From positions 186,001 through 250,000 of the forward strand of contig BDGG01000013.1 in the NCBI GenBank assembly GCA_001949185.1: DNA of 64,000 nt. The letters run 5' to 3'. The notes beneath the pieces were generated by a model, which was not told where the DNA came from, searched no databases, and saw only the letters and a program-made list of their open reading frames with translations. This document shows positions 12,286-25,125 of this stretch, one piece after another. The stretch comes from Ramazzottius varieornatus. Taxonomy: Eukaryota > Tardigrada > Eutardigrada > Parachela > Ramazzottiidae. The translations under genes were made by a program, and so were the position numbers. Numbering within the stretch: the first letter of the stretch is position 1; the number at the start of each line of letters is the position of its first letter.

Positions 12286-12546
12286 TATTATGACTTGATA
12301 TATAGTGGACGGATACCGCAAGTAAGGTGTGAAATTTGCGGTCTGGACGATTGCAAGCAAATCAATCAAGGGATCGCTGTGGTGATTTTATACCGTACCG
12401 TTTTCTGGTACCGAACTTCATAAGGCTTACCGCCAAATATCATTTTCTTGATTCTGAATTTCTTGTACTTTCTTGCTCACTACTGCGGTCCGACATTCTA
12501 TTCCTGTTTACAGATCCGTTTAGCGATACTTCCCTTTCCGGTCAAG

Positions 12547-13890
12547 ATGGCCAGCACGTCAGACGAGATGCGAGGCAATGAGGACACGAAGAACGAGCCA
12601 ACCGACGACAAGAGAAGTTACAGTCGTTCTCCAGCCAAGTCCGACGTTCAGAAATCCCCAAGTAATCAGCTAAAGTCTGGAGAAAACCCCGACGACGCTA
12701 GTGGCTTCTTTAGTGGGTTTAAGAATTTAATTGTATTTTTCCAGGTGCTTCGGGAGGTGCTCCAGCCAAACGTGGACGTGGACGACCGAAAGGTAGGTGA
12801 TTATCAACAGACAAATATCAAAATATTCTTTCACCAGTTCGTTTGAGTAGAAAACGCAACCTTCTTTGCAGGCTCGGGTGGTGGAGCGAAGAAGACTGGA
12901 GGTACGATCACTTTTGAACCTGGCTCTGAATGGGAAAAGGCGTTTTTTAATGTATATCATGTATCTTGTTGTCTTCTCCATAGTTAGTCTTTCGTTTCAG
13001 TGGCCAAGAACAGCGGAGTGACCAAAGCATCTTCTGGAAGGGGTCGAGGTCGTCCTCCGGGATCTGGCAAGAAGGCTGAAGGAGGCAGCAGTGGTGGTGC
13101 GAAGAAATCGCAGTCCCCAAGTAAGTCGAAACATTCAGATACAAAAATCGACAATATCTGTTTCCATCGTTTTCCGACCTGTCGAATTTGTTTGCCTTCG
13201 TCTCAGTTTCCGAACATGTACAATGACATATCTGCCATGGTGTGGAACGGAAGTCGGAAGAAGCTTTTTGCTTGTAGAGAAATCCAAAGCAAAGTCTGAA
13301 ACTGAAGATGAGGACAACGAAGAGGAAGAGCAGGATGATGACGAGGACGAAGGTTGGTCAACTTTTTTAAGACATAATTTTCAGACTTTTCTTGGGCAGG
13401 TTGTGTACGTGGTAACACAGTGTTCCTTCTACAGGTAATTCGGGAAAGAAGGGCGGAAAGTCACAGGGAGGAAAGGGAGGCTCACGCGGTCGACCGAAAG
13501 GATCCAGTAAGTTTCCGGAAAACATGATGCTGCTGTTTTTTGACTGACCGAATTCTGTCTCTTTCATCTTCCACAGAAAACAAGGGATCTTCCCCTGTCA
13601 AAACATCTACGTCGTCAGGCGGAGCAGCCGGAGGCGAGAAGCGTGGCCGTGGACGACCTCCTGGCAAAGGTATGAATTTAGAAAAGTTGGATTTAGCTTG
13701 TGGGGAAAACTTGTTATTGGCATCATTCTGTTTAGGCAAAGGCACGACAAAGTCGTCTTCGCCAAAGGGTAAAACAGCGTCGAAGGGATCTTCCAGCAGT
13801 GGTGGATCCAAAAGAGGGCCTGGACGTCCCAAGAAGAACCAGGCAGCCTCCAAGGCTGAATCGGAAGCTGAAAGCGGCATGGAGGAATAG
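12547..13890 (+). CDS. Multi-AT-hook chromatin protein (HMGA-like)
   Basis: Eight exons, 12547-12700, 12745-12792, 12872-12901, 13001-13120, 13278-13352, 13435-13506, 13577-13669 and 13736-13890, about 248 residues. All seven introns are phase 1 and all six internal exons are multiples of three. Five AT-hooks are visible: KRGRGRPKG (exon 2), GRGRGRPPGSG (exon 4), SRGRPKGS (exon 6), KRGRGRPPGKG (exon 7) and KRGPGRPKKN (exon 8). The N-terminus is polar and Ser/Lys-rich. Exon 5 encodes a long acidic run. The C-terminus ends ESEAESGMEE. AT-hooks bind the minor groove of AT-rich DNA, so a nuclear architectural role like HMGA is likely. The gene is largely disordered, so one-to-one orthology cannot be claimed. 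Confidence 0.85.
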
Positions 13891-14932
13891 AAAGACCGAG
13901 CGGTCTTGGATCTCTCTCTCTCTCTCTTTTGACTTTGCACAATTGTACCAAAATTGCTTGCAGGTTCCTCCCAAACTCCTCTCTTTTATTTTAGAATTCG
14001 CATTGTTTATTCCCTACACGCAGCAGTACTAAGATTGACTTGTTATTGTTTTTATGACCTGGACTCGTACATTTCGGGATCAGTTTCTTCCGCAAACCTT
14101 TTGCCCGACTTTGCGTTTTCTGTTCATCAACTGATATTTTCTCCTTGCGAAGGAAGTTCTTTTTGTTTCCTCCGCATAACTTTGTCTGATTTTGTCCTCT
14201 GCAGTTTTTGGTCCTCGCTCTTGTAAAGATGAAGAAACGGAACGGTTCTGCCGGAAATTTCTAGGTCCGTTTTTATGATTGGCTGGTTTCGTGAATGTCG
14301 TTCTTAATTGGTTGTTTGCTTGAATTCCGCCCACCCCAGGGTGAATGCTCCTACTCGCAAGAATTCGTTGCCCGATGAAGTAGGACAGCCAAGTCGGTGT
14401 TCTGGCCCACTCGGCTTGAAGCACAGGGGACAACCTGACGTGGGCACCACGCGGTCTTCGGTCGAAGCTTCGTTCCGTCTATGTTCAAGCTTCCGTTGTA
14501 AAAAATTCCCTGGAAATTCTGGAGTGAGAAGAGCTTACGGGCGTTGGATTCCTGAGAAGAAGGTAAGTTGAAGGCTGTAAAATTAGCGAGAAACAGCATA
14601 CAGCGGATGTTGGGGTCTGTGGCACCAACAGGATGACCACCGGAAAGATATCCCTGGGGCCACTGTGATTTTCTGGTTGGCAACTTGGCCCTAGTTGCTG
14701 CTCCTCGACCTCCTGACACGCGTCAAACCCCCGCTGTTTTGTCCAAAGGAAATAAGGAATCAAAGCTGGACTTTGTTGATCAGGAGCGAACAGAACTCTT
14801 TCGAGGCGTGAGAATTTTTGCTGAGAACCAACGGCACCGTTGAGATTATTACCGCGACAAAGATGGCGGCTTTATGGTGTTTGCTTTTCCAGGAGAGATT
14901 TGACGAGACCATAAAGTTATCGGGAGGAAAGC
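13891..14932. other. Non-coding stretch after the AT-hook gene
   Basis: About 1 kb. It begins with a CT dinucleotide run (13911-13928) in the likely 3' UTR of the AT-hook gene. The rest must hold the promoter of the zinc-finger gene starting at 14933. The open frames here have no recognisable protein features and I take them as chance. Confidence 0.5.
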
Positions 14933-16572
14933 ATGGCTGCTTCTGCGTCATCTGCACAGATCTGTAAGTTCGCTGTCTTCATCTCGTACGATGAATCAAT
15001 GGCTCATGTGCTTGGCGTGCTTCTTCGGCAGTAGCGGTGGCTGAACCTGCAACATCTGGCGCTGGAACATACGTAAGTCAAGTTTCTCTCTGTTTTCCTT
15101 GGGATATGGGAACTTGGATCGGATTCTGTATCGTTGTTCGATTCGTTCTTCCGCAGTCGATCCAGATGACGGAATGCCAGAGCTGCCTCAAGAACGCCAC
15201 CACGATCAGCACCATGTTGGCTGTAATGCAGCAGCAAGCTCAGACGTTGAAGGAGCAACAAGGCACCATTGCCAACCTCATCACCATGCTGGTACGTCAA
15301 GTGACGCATTGCTTCAGAATTTTAGAATGCACCAGTTGACCGTAGATGTATGTGCTTTCACTGGCTTTTTGTTTTCTAGTCGAATGCAACTGGCAACGGG
15401 ATGTCCAACTTACCTTCGCAGCGTTCCGAGTCTTCCTCCAGTAGACTGCATCAGCTAATGAAGACTCCGTCGACACGTTCGAAGGGAGTTTCGCAGTCAC
15501 AGTCGCAAAAGAGTCCAGCGTCTAAGGGATCGCTGAATCGCTCGGTCTACTCTCCTGGTGGCTCGCCGCCGCGCGCCAACCCACGAGGCTGGCCTCCTAA
15601 ATACGGCTACACACCAAAGGCTACACCTGCCGGTAAGACCAAGAAACGGGCTCTAGACGATGACTTCCAACCATCTGAAGACGAGGTCGACAGTGAGGAC
15701 AAAAGCGCAGCAGAAGACGATGAGGGAGGAAATGATAATAACAACGACGCCGACGACGATACCGTCACCAAAATTTGGATTCGCGGAACTGCCAACGTAA
15801 GCTCTTATCAACATCTTTTTACACTAGCAGAAAATTCGGTGAGCTCTGAATGATGACAGCTGCCGTCTCGAGAAACGAAATGAAAATTGTCAAATCGACA
15901 CCGAAAAGAAAACTAAAATTCGTCGAGGTGGAATCGCACTGTCGGCCTTCTCTTTGCAATTTTCGTTTTGCGCCGTTGTTTCATTGGATTATGCTGATGG
16001 GGCGACGGTGTGGGCTTGAGCTTTATCAATATTGATGGTTTTTATTCAGACACGGTCGTTCTTCCAAGTGGCGCACGTTTGCGGTCAGTACCATCGGAAA
16101 TGCGCGCCACCCGTGCAAAAATAATTGGTCGACGTTTTCTTCAAGTGGCGCAAAAGTCCAGCCAACAACACTGGAAATTTGCGCCGTCTCGTCGAGTTTG
16201 TTTGCTGACCTGTTTCTGGAATATTTTCAGGAGAAATGTCCCTGTCCACTGGCCGAATGTGCCAACCGCAAATTTGCCGCCGCTGACATGTATTACTTGC
16301 GTCGGCACTTCGTGCAAGTCCACAAGGGAACCCACCCGAACCCGTACTTCGTCATCCAATGTCCCGTGGACGACTGTGGGGCAGAGTTCGAGCAGTCTCT
16401 TCGCGAGATGCGCAAGCATCTGACCAAGGAGCACAACGACTTGTATCCACCCTCGGCGCGTAAAACCAAAGAGTCCAACATAACCCAGCAAGAAGCCGAG
16501 AACGTGGACGAAAATGGGGAAGGTAACGGAGACGATGAGGCTGCTGTTAGCGATGTGGTCAGCGAGGAATGA
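14933..16572 (+). CDS. C2H2 zinc-finger protein with coiled-coil N-terminus
   Basis: Five exons, 14933-14963, 15032-15072, 15157-15291, 15380-15796 and 16231-16572, all phase-consistent, about 321 residues. Exon 3 encodes a helical, Gln-rich segment (TMLAVMQQQAQTLKEQQ) likely to form a coiled coil. Exon 4 is Ser/Pro-rich with a basic patch TKKRALDDD and an acidic run. Exon 5 carries two adjacent C2H2-like fingers: CPLAEC...RRHFVQVH and CPVDDC...MRKHLTKEH. The C-terminus is acidic. The overall build suggests a DNA- or chromatin-binding nuclear protein, but I do not recognise an orthologue. Intron 15797-16230 holds a dimer of the foldback repeat. Confidence 0.7.
16051..16205. repeat. Foldback GGCGCAC repeat, tandem dimer in a zinc-finger gene intron
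   Basis: Two units: CTTCCAAGTGGCGCACGT paired with ATGCGCGCCACCC, then CTTCAAGTGGCGCAAAAG paired with TTTGCGCCGTCTCG, ending with the family flank TCGTCGAGTTTGTTTGC. It ends about 25 bp before the exon 5 acceptor. Confidence 0.78.
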
Positions 16573-17007
16573 AACAAGAAGTGCATCGTGTTTACATTTT
16601 CTGAGTGTTTTACGCTTTTCAGGTTTTGCTCCATTACGAGCTGAATTTTGTAGTTTTTCAGTCTTTAGTCGGTTAATATTAGTAACAGTTTGCTGGCGCG
16701 AACGAGTTTCTATTGTAATTATTTCTTTGTTTTCTTGAAAGCACGTGGTAAACGACGTAATTCGGGCATAAGGGTTTTTCACTCGTAATTCGGGCATAAT
16801 TTTTCTCAGCTCCTGCTGCGCGTAATGAACCGCTTCTTGTTTCCTGAGGTAGACTCATCCCTCTCCTCGAGATGGGTCTGTCCAATGTCAAAAAGCCTAA
16901 TGTTGTATCAACACACGTACGATGAGGGATGAATCAAGCGTTGACGCTAATGTTCAAACCTTTCGCGTTGCCCGAATCATGGTGCGAAAATCGATATGCC
17001 CGAATTA

Positions 17008-18150
17008 CACTGAGCCCCATATCTATCTGTCCACCCCCATCCAGAGGTTGATAAGGCGCTCGAGCAGAGTAAGAAATCGGATTAGCGTAGGAACTAGCCA
17101 ATTGAAAGGGAGCACGTGGGCGGAGCCGAGCCGACTGAACCCACTAATGTGCTTGGTGCTTAATTCCCGAGTAAGGCATATGGGCCGTAATTCGACTGCG
17201 TAAGAAATCCGAGTAACGTTCCAACTAAGCTTTCCTGTGGGTACTTCTTCCCAAAAGTTTTTCAAACCCTCAGATTTTCTTTCAAGACGTCCCACCGAGA
17301 TGCCAATTGCCCCTCTAACTGCATCTTTCAGGGTTTAACGTCGGTTATTAATGATTCGTTAAACTGTAGCAACGAATGCACGCTTGACTGTGACTTTGTC
17401 AACCTAGAAAACAACGAACATCTCAGTTTGACTGTGGATGTAACTGTGGCTTTCGAAAATTCGATGAGCCTGCAACTTCAACTGTGACTTTTGCCACAAT
17501 AATAACTGTTTCTGACTGTGGCTTTTGCCACTTTCTGGATTTTACTTTGCCTTTAACTGCTGCTTTTTGTATCAAGATTCACTTGAGCTGTAAGCAGTCG
17601 GAACTGGACATCACTTTTTCCGTTGCTGTATCAGAATTGGAAACTTTGTGTGATTTGACATCGCATCTTACCAAAAAGTCATCAAGTACGAAAATTGATG
17701 GAGGTTTTGCGAAACCTTCCGGAGAAGTTACGCTAATCGGCTGGATCGCGTAGCGGGTCTCAACCTCAGCCGATTAAAGTAAGGAATGGGAGGGGTCAAA
17801 GTCTTACGCTACTCGGATTTCTTGCGCTGCTCGAGTTCCGTATCAACCTCTCTAATAGTAACAAGCATGGATGTGATGTCTGCTGGCTAGCCACGTGGTC
17901 GTAAAGATCGAACACTGATCTCTATAAAGACGTTCAACATACTGTATACTCTCCCGAAATTCACGTACGTCACTCCATTCAGAGTGTAAAACTAGACGGT
18001 AAGACCCCAATGATTTGAGAGTCAGTGACGTACGTGAATTTCGGGAGAGCATACAGTATCGAAATCGGGTTAGTGCGAAATAAGTTGTGAAATTTTGAAA
18101 CGAAGATGGGGGTGGACAGATACCGGTAGATATGGGACTCAGTGTATGTC
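17008..18150. mobile_element. Foldback-type non-autonomous transposon, with a nested insertion
   Basis: The left end reads TACACTGAGCCCCATATCTA then CTGTCCACCCCCATC. The reverse complement of the right end (18105-18150) reads TACACTGAGTCCCATATCTA then CTGTCCACCCCCATC. A further inner inverted match joins GAGGTTGATAAGGCGCTCGA (from 17045) to 17810-17857, so the original arms were longer and the right arm was split by about 245 bp (17858-18104). No transposase is seen. The interior has degenerate repeats of an ACTGTGGCTTTTGCC-like motif (17385-17560). Just outside, 16756-17010 has three copies of a GTAATTCGGGCAT motif. Confidence 0.7.
17939..18059. repeat. Long perfect hairpin inside the 17 kb foldback element
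   Basis: Arms at 17939-17974 and 18024-18059 are 36-bp inverted repeats with one mismatch, starting ATACTGTATACTCTCCCGAA and ending CACGTACGTCACT, around a 49-bp loop. It lies in the segment that interrupts the right arm of the surrounding element, so it is probably a separate nested insertion. Confidence 0.75.
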
Positions 18151-18409
18151 GTTTACCTCGTACGCATTTGGCGATGATGTAGTATGAACCGCTAAAAAAC
18201 GCATCCGTTCTGCGGAAACGCGCAGGATGAGATACTGGTTGGATAAAATTCGCTCTGTAAAAAGGAACCGGCAACTTGGCTTTGTGCTTATGCGAAATGG
18301 ATGCCTTCGGTGTTCATTACATGGAGAAGTCTGTAAAACAAAACAAAGGAATCTCATTCAATTTTGGGTTTGAACACGACGTTGTGATGGCGAAAGCGAG
18401 GAAAGGTAA

Positions 18410-20259
<1,850 letters not shown>

Positions 20260-20806
20260 GTCGCGATAGTACAAAGCCTCCTTCGTGGCGGAAGATTGAA
20301 GATCAGAACTTCGAAGCACCGAGAATGGGTTTAATAAGACCACGGTACTGCAACACAACTTCACAAGATGCAAAAACAAACTCCTGGCGAAATTGCGATT
20401 GATCAAGAAGAAACGTCAATCAAGGCTAACTTAGATGGTTATGGCCCGGGCCTTCCCATCTGACGAGTGACTATCCCCTGTCCCAAGTTATCCCGCACAC
20501 TCCAGGGATAAGCGCGAAGTTCTCGTCAGCGCACACAAATTTTCCTTGTAAAACTTCTCTCCTGATGATTTAGACCAATCAATCGTTTCGAGTTTCAGAA
20601 GCCGTCCTCTCTAACACTTTGGGCTCAAAATGCGTGTGCGATTCATGTCAGGAATAGAAAGGGGGCTGGACAGCTTTAAAAAACATTACCCGAAAGCTAG
20701 CAAACAAACAGCAGCTCAAAATGTCAATCTGCGAGACTGCGACCCAGAAAGCATGGCAGAATGTAGAAAGAAAGACAGAAAGAGGAACTTCTTTAGAGCA
20801 GCCATT
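20260..20806. other. Intergenic region between DIMT1 and GPAA1
   Basis: 547 bp between the DIMT1 start and the GPAA1 stop, both on the minus strand. It should hold the DIMT1 promoter and the GPAA1 3' UTR. No repeat or coding signal recognised. Confidence 0.4.
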
Positions 20807-23768
20807 CTAACCGGAAGTCCAGTAGACCATCCAAGTACAAACCCACACGGGTAACAAAAACAGACAAAGAACTGGTGATAACCAGTTCCCATACACCACG
20901 TACTGCATGAAAAGATCAGAAAGAGGTAGCAGCCACTCATCCTTCACTTTGTCGAGATCATTCAGGGAAAACACCGCGCCAGTCCGCAGTCCTTCCCAGA
21001 CCTTCACACCCAACATGACCAGCGTGGGACATGTCACTAGCAGAAGGCCGCCGAGAAGTGTTCGAAGTGTTCGGTTAGTGGGCACTTGAAGTATGGCCAC
21101 CGGGACAGCTATCATGGCCACGATGAGCGCCAGGGAAAAGTTTAGCATGGATAAGGCGTACAGACCTACAGCGAGTTCGATGAGGGTGAGGCTATGCAAC
21201 AGGTTGGCATCAGCTTCCCGCAAAAACCTGCAAAAACAAGTTCGGTTTATTTCCTCTTTATCAGTTTCATCAACTTCAACTGGAACCTTCTCTCACGATG
21301 TTTTGTCCCATGTTCGGTGAGTTTGAGACGAGGCTTCGTTCTGTTGCTGTTTCGAAAGACCTGTCTCGTCGTCTTATCGTGTTTTTGTTTGCTGAAGTAC
21401 TTACCGGGAGGTTAATACTGGTGTGGAGAAGGCCACTGCCAGCGTCGCGCCCAGCCCGACCATCATTGCTGCCGTGTCCGGTAGCGTACTCAGCGCCGAT
21501 AAACCCACCGTGAACGCACCTAACCCGATGGCGTGGCTGAGTACTATCCACGGCAAAACTGTCCCCACAGTTGAACTACCTCCAGCCGCGTTACCTTCCC
21601 CAACAGGGAAGGAGCCCTTCGACCAGAGGTGAAGTGCTGTCAAGACTAGCGGCAGGACCAAGATACCTAGTGGAGGCATATACAGCCCGATGGAGACGAA
21701 GCGCTGGGTGGCTGGCATTATGTAGAAGAAGAAGGACTGGTGAAAGCGCTCGAGAAGGTTGTTCAAACTGCGGCAAATTCCTTCGAAAGCACTAAGATGG
21801 AAAAGATTGAAGCATAATTGGAGGCTCTGCAGACGAACTCGACACGGTCACATTCCCAGTTGGCGCACACTTTCATTCGATGATAACGAAAGCGTGTGCC
21901 ACTTGGCAAGCTAATTCTGTCAAGTTTCCCAAGTGGCGCACGCTTCCGGCCGATAACACCGAAAACATGCGCCACCCGAAGAAAACAGTTAAACTCGACA
22001 AGATCGTTCTTCCGACTGACGCACGCTCTCTCTGAATAACTCTGTAGACGTGGGTCACTTGGAAAAACATTCCTTCCGACTTCACTTCTCAATTTCCACT
22101 TATCAGAATTTCCTGCTGGATTTCTCCTTAGAGGGGAAGTTTCAGTTACGTACATGCCGAGGTCGAGAAATCCAATGCGGCCATTGCGGTTCGCGTCCTT
22201 CTTCAGTCCACGGAGCGTGAGCGACTGGATGTTAAACTGTTGGAAGAAGCCGTGGTTGCCTTCGAGCTGACCGGAAGCGGCGGAAGTGACCATGGCGGAG
22301 GCGGTCTGGAGGTCGCGAAGGTAGTGGCCCATCATATTTTGTGGAGTTCGCTCTGCAACGAACGAAGAGCCACACATATCTAAAGGTATCGAATGGGTTT
22401 ATTAGAGGAAGTGAAGAGGACTGTCTTACCGAGGAGTTGACTATTGCCTTGGATGACGAGGGGAATCTGCTGCTGGCTACACAGGAGGCGAACCAAATTG
22501 AGCAGGTCCAGGTTGGGCATCTGACCGTTGATGCCAACAATACGCGCGTCCACGTAGTCCAGGTTTGGACCGGGAATCTCGGCCGTAATGGCAGCTTGGA
22601 TAGCGCCTGCGCGATCCTTCAGCGGTTCCGAAGCCACCACTGGACAATCACAAAGTAATTATTTTTTGGACCTTTCCACGGAAACATCGAACTTGTCTCG
22701 TATAAGCAGATCAGCAGCACCCTGTCAGCAGCTTCGTCAGCAGGCTGTTCTCGGTCATAGGAAATAGAGAAAAAAAATTTCTGAGGTTTACTTCGCTTAC
22801 CGGATGAATCGATGCCGTGGTACGCTTCCACCCAAGCTTTGGCTCCAATATGCTCGTTTTCTGTCACCAGGAAAATGATGTCTTTCGCCCAGTAATGTTT
22901 AACTGGAACGACAGACCGTCCAGCTCTGATATCAGACATTTTGATAATTCATTCTAACGGTCAGAAACGGCAGGGATGTTCTTACAACGGAACTGGTGCG
23001 CCAAAGCCAGCAGCAACGCGATGCCTCCTTCCGTCCGGACCTTCTCCGTCTTAGAAGACCGATATGGTGCAGCGAGGACCATGGATTCCTGGCTGTTGGC
23101 TCTGGAAGCTCGCAGGATGGCGTAGACTGATTTTCCATGCTGAGGCATAGAAACACCATCAGTAGAACAAATTCAAAGAAATTCGACGGATATCCCACTT
23201 CAAGTGGTACATACTGCGTTCGGAAGAAGTAACTACGAGTATGCTTACCTTGTGCCCATCTCCCGGTAGAGTATAGTTGTATGAATGGACGTAAGCCTCC
23301 AGTCCAAGTTTCCGAAAGGCGTCGTGGAGAAAGTCAACGGGAAAGTGACTGTGATGAAAGAAAATGAAAATATAACATTAATTCAACTGCTTAACGCACA
23401 CAAGTTAAACAGCGGAAATTCTGTCGGGGACTATGACCAAAAAACGGAATTAACACCTGGGCAATATTTACGGAATGATTGGTTACCTGCGCCACTAAGC
23501 CTTACCTGTCCGGTTTCCTCTGTAGGTCTATCAGAAGCTTATACTGCATCTTCGCGAATGCTTCGTCTGTTGACGTAAACGCTGGTTCGACCAGTCCAGG
23601 GAGCAGAGCGTTCTCCGAGAAGTAAGTGCGGAGCGTGAAGTGGTCGTCGACGATGGCAAACGTCCAGCACAAGCCCACGATGTACGCTAGCGCAGATAAT
23701 TTGGCGTAATTCTTAGCCAGCAGCTTTGCCATCTGCTCGCTCTTGCCGGGGTCCGTGAGCAATCCCAT
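20807..23768 (-). CDS. GPAA1: GPI transamidase component GPAA1
   Basis: Eight exons, 23506-23768, 23249-23348, 22986-23139, 22801-22902, 22430-22639, 22154-22352, 21405-21791 and 20807-21227, all phase-consistent, about 611 residues (human 621). GPAA1 is the M28-like ER-membrane subunit of the complex that attaches GPI anchors to proteins. The N-terminus MGLLTDP is followed by a TM helix and [15 protein letters not shown]. The luminal domain has [32 protein letters not shown] and [13 protein letters not shown]. The hallmark [18 protein letters not shown] precedes a multi-pass hydrophobic C-terminal half. Intron 21792-22153 contains a trimer of the foldback repeat. Confidence 0.95.
21831..22080. 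repeat. Foldback GGCGCAC repeat, tandem trimer in a GPAA1 intron
   Basis: Three units: AGTTGGCGCACACTTTC with AGCGTGTGCCACTTGG; CCAAGTGGCGCACGCTTC with ACATGCGCCACCCG; and CCGACTGACGCACGCTC with ACGTGGGTCACTTGG. Start flank GACGAACTCGACACGGTC; internal linkers match the AACTCGACAAGATCG family flank. Confidence 0.8.
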
Positions 23769-23916
23769 GGTTGCCTCCCGGTAGTGCTGAACGTACAACA
23801 GTAATGGGAGAAAAGGGATGCACTTCACGAGATGAAGACAGGAAGATCGACCGAACCTGGAAAACGTCGACGATGAGTCGGATCGGAGAAGCAATAATGA
23901 CAAATCAACAGTGTTA

Positions 23917-24720
23917 TGCACACTAATCAAGCGAGACGGAATCCTAAACGAGAAGCGGAGCTGCTTGTCTTTAGTCCACTCCGTCCAGACATTATTTGGA
24001 CATCGGACTTTGGAGTTTCAGCCAGTACTGCCCTTACCGACCGAATCCGAAACACCAAAGCATTGGCCTACCTGCTAAAGAAACTGCTTTTCAAGATGGT
24101 GGACGAACAAGGCGATTTTTATCGACATCCAGATTTCGTGACGCGCTGGTTGGCGAGGACGTAAAGACTTCGCGGGAAACTTTTGGAAAAGGTCAAGAAG
24201 AAGGGCCGCGAGCTTAGTCAGTCTCCCAAGAACCTACTGATGCACTGAATATGAGCAAGACTAAAGCTGTCAGATCCGGACTGAAGCTTGTCTTGTTGGT
24301 TTTTTCATTTGCTGCAGTGTTGTCGCCATGAAATCTGTGAAGTTAAGGCAAAGCGAAACACACAGCGATACTGCATGGTATGGCCGCGAGCTGTCCTTCT
24401 TCTCCAAGCTGCTCCAAGCTGCTGTTCACCATGAACGATCTGAAACGCAAGCCGGAAGTGTTCAGTCTGACGGAGATTCCACTGGCCATGGTGTTCTTCT
24501 TTTTGAATGTGCTCGATCGTTTCGGCATGTAAATGTAGGACGCACGCGCCGGCCTATATATACTTTGTACTCCCATCGTGACCGAAGCAGCACCCGCTCA
24601 GTGCGAAATGTAAGCCTACCATGGACGTTCCTGTTTTTTTCCACCGTCGTTATTTGTTTAAAGGTACACGTAGAGTCTTGGATCAAGTGTTGTATCGTCT
24701 GTCTCATGGAGTAGTCGCAC
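23917..24720 (+). pseudogene. Unidentified open frames, at least one broken by a 10-bp duplication
   Basis: Two coding-like pieces lie downstream of the divergent GPAA1 start. Piece 1 (about 23917-24164) ends KALAYLLKKLLFKMVDEQGD then YRHPDFVTRWLART with TAA; the same frame reopens with KLLEKVKKKGRELSQSPKNL before another stop. Piece 2 (from about 24317) reads DTAWYGRELSFFSKLL. Here TCCAAGCTGC is duplicated in tandem (24403-24422) and shifts the frame, after which the sensible continuation is FTMNDLKRKPEVFSL, a hydrophobic segment IPLAMVFFFLNVL and a stop. I do not recognise either protein. They could be one decayed gene, two genes, or chance. Confidence 0.3.
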
Positions 24721-25125
24721 CACATTAGCAGCCGTAGTACATTTGTTTTTGCGCAGTGCGGATGTACTGTAAAGATAGTAATGTCTTCAATATGACCTTA
24801 CGCATTCGTTTCCGCCTTCGACGAAAGCCAAAACTTGAACCGACGAAACATTCCTAAATCTTTATCTGCCGTTGTGTGAATGTTATTGCCTGCCTTCTTC
24901 CCCTTATTACAATAATCGAAAATACTCGGTATTCTGATGTACGCCCATAACCATCTTTCCTTATCGAAAAACCGATGCAAGCTTGTGTGACACAAGAGGA
25001 TACGTTCACTTCCTCGTTCGGTGGGTGTCTCAGCAGCTTTTCCCACTGTTCTGGGTTCAATAGTTTCGTGAACCTAACGGATCCATCTTGTTTGCTGGGT
25101 GAAAGTCAAAGTCTCATCTGGCATC

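Noticed and set aside
13482-13974. Long overlapping minus-strand frames opposite the AT-hook gene
   Set aside because: They are shadows of the Gly/Arg/Lys/Ser-rich coding exons on the plus strand.
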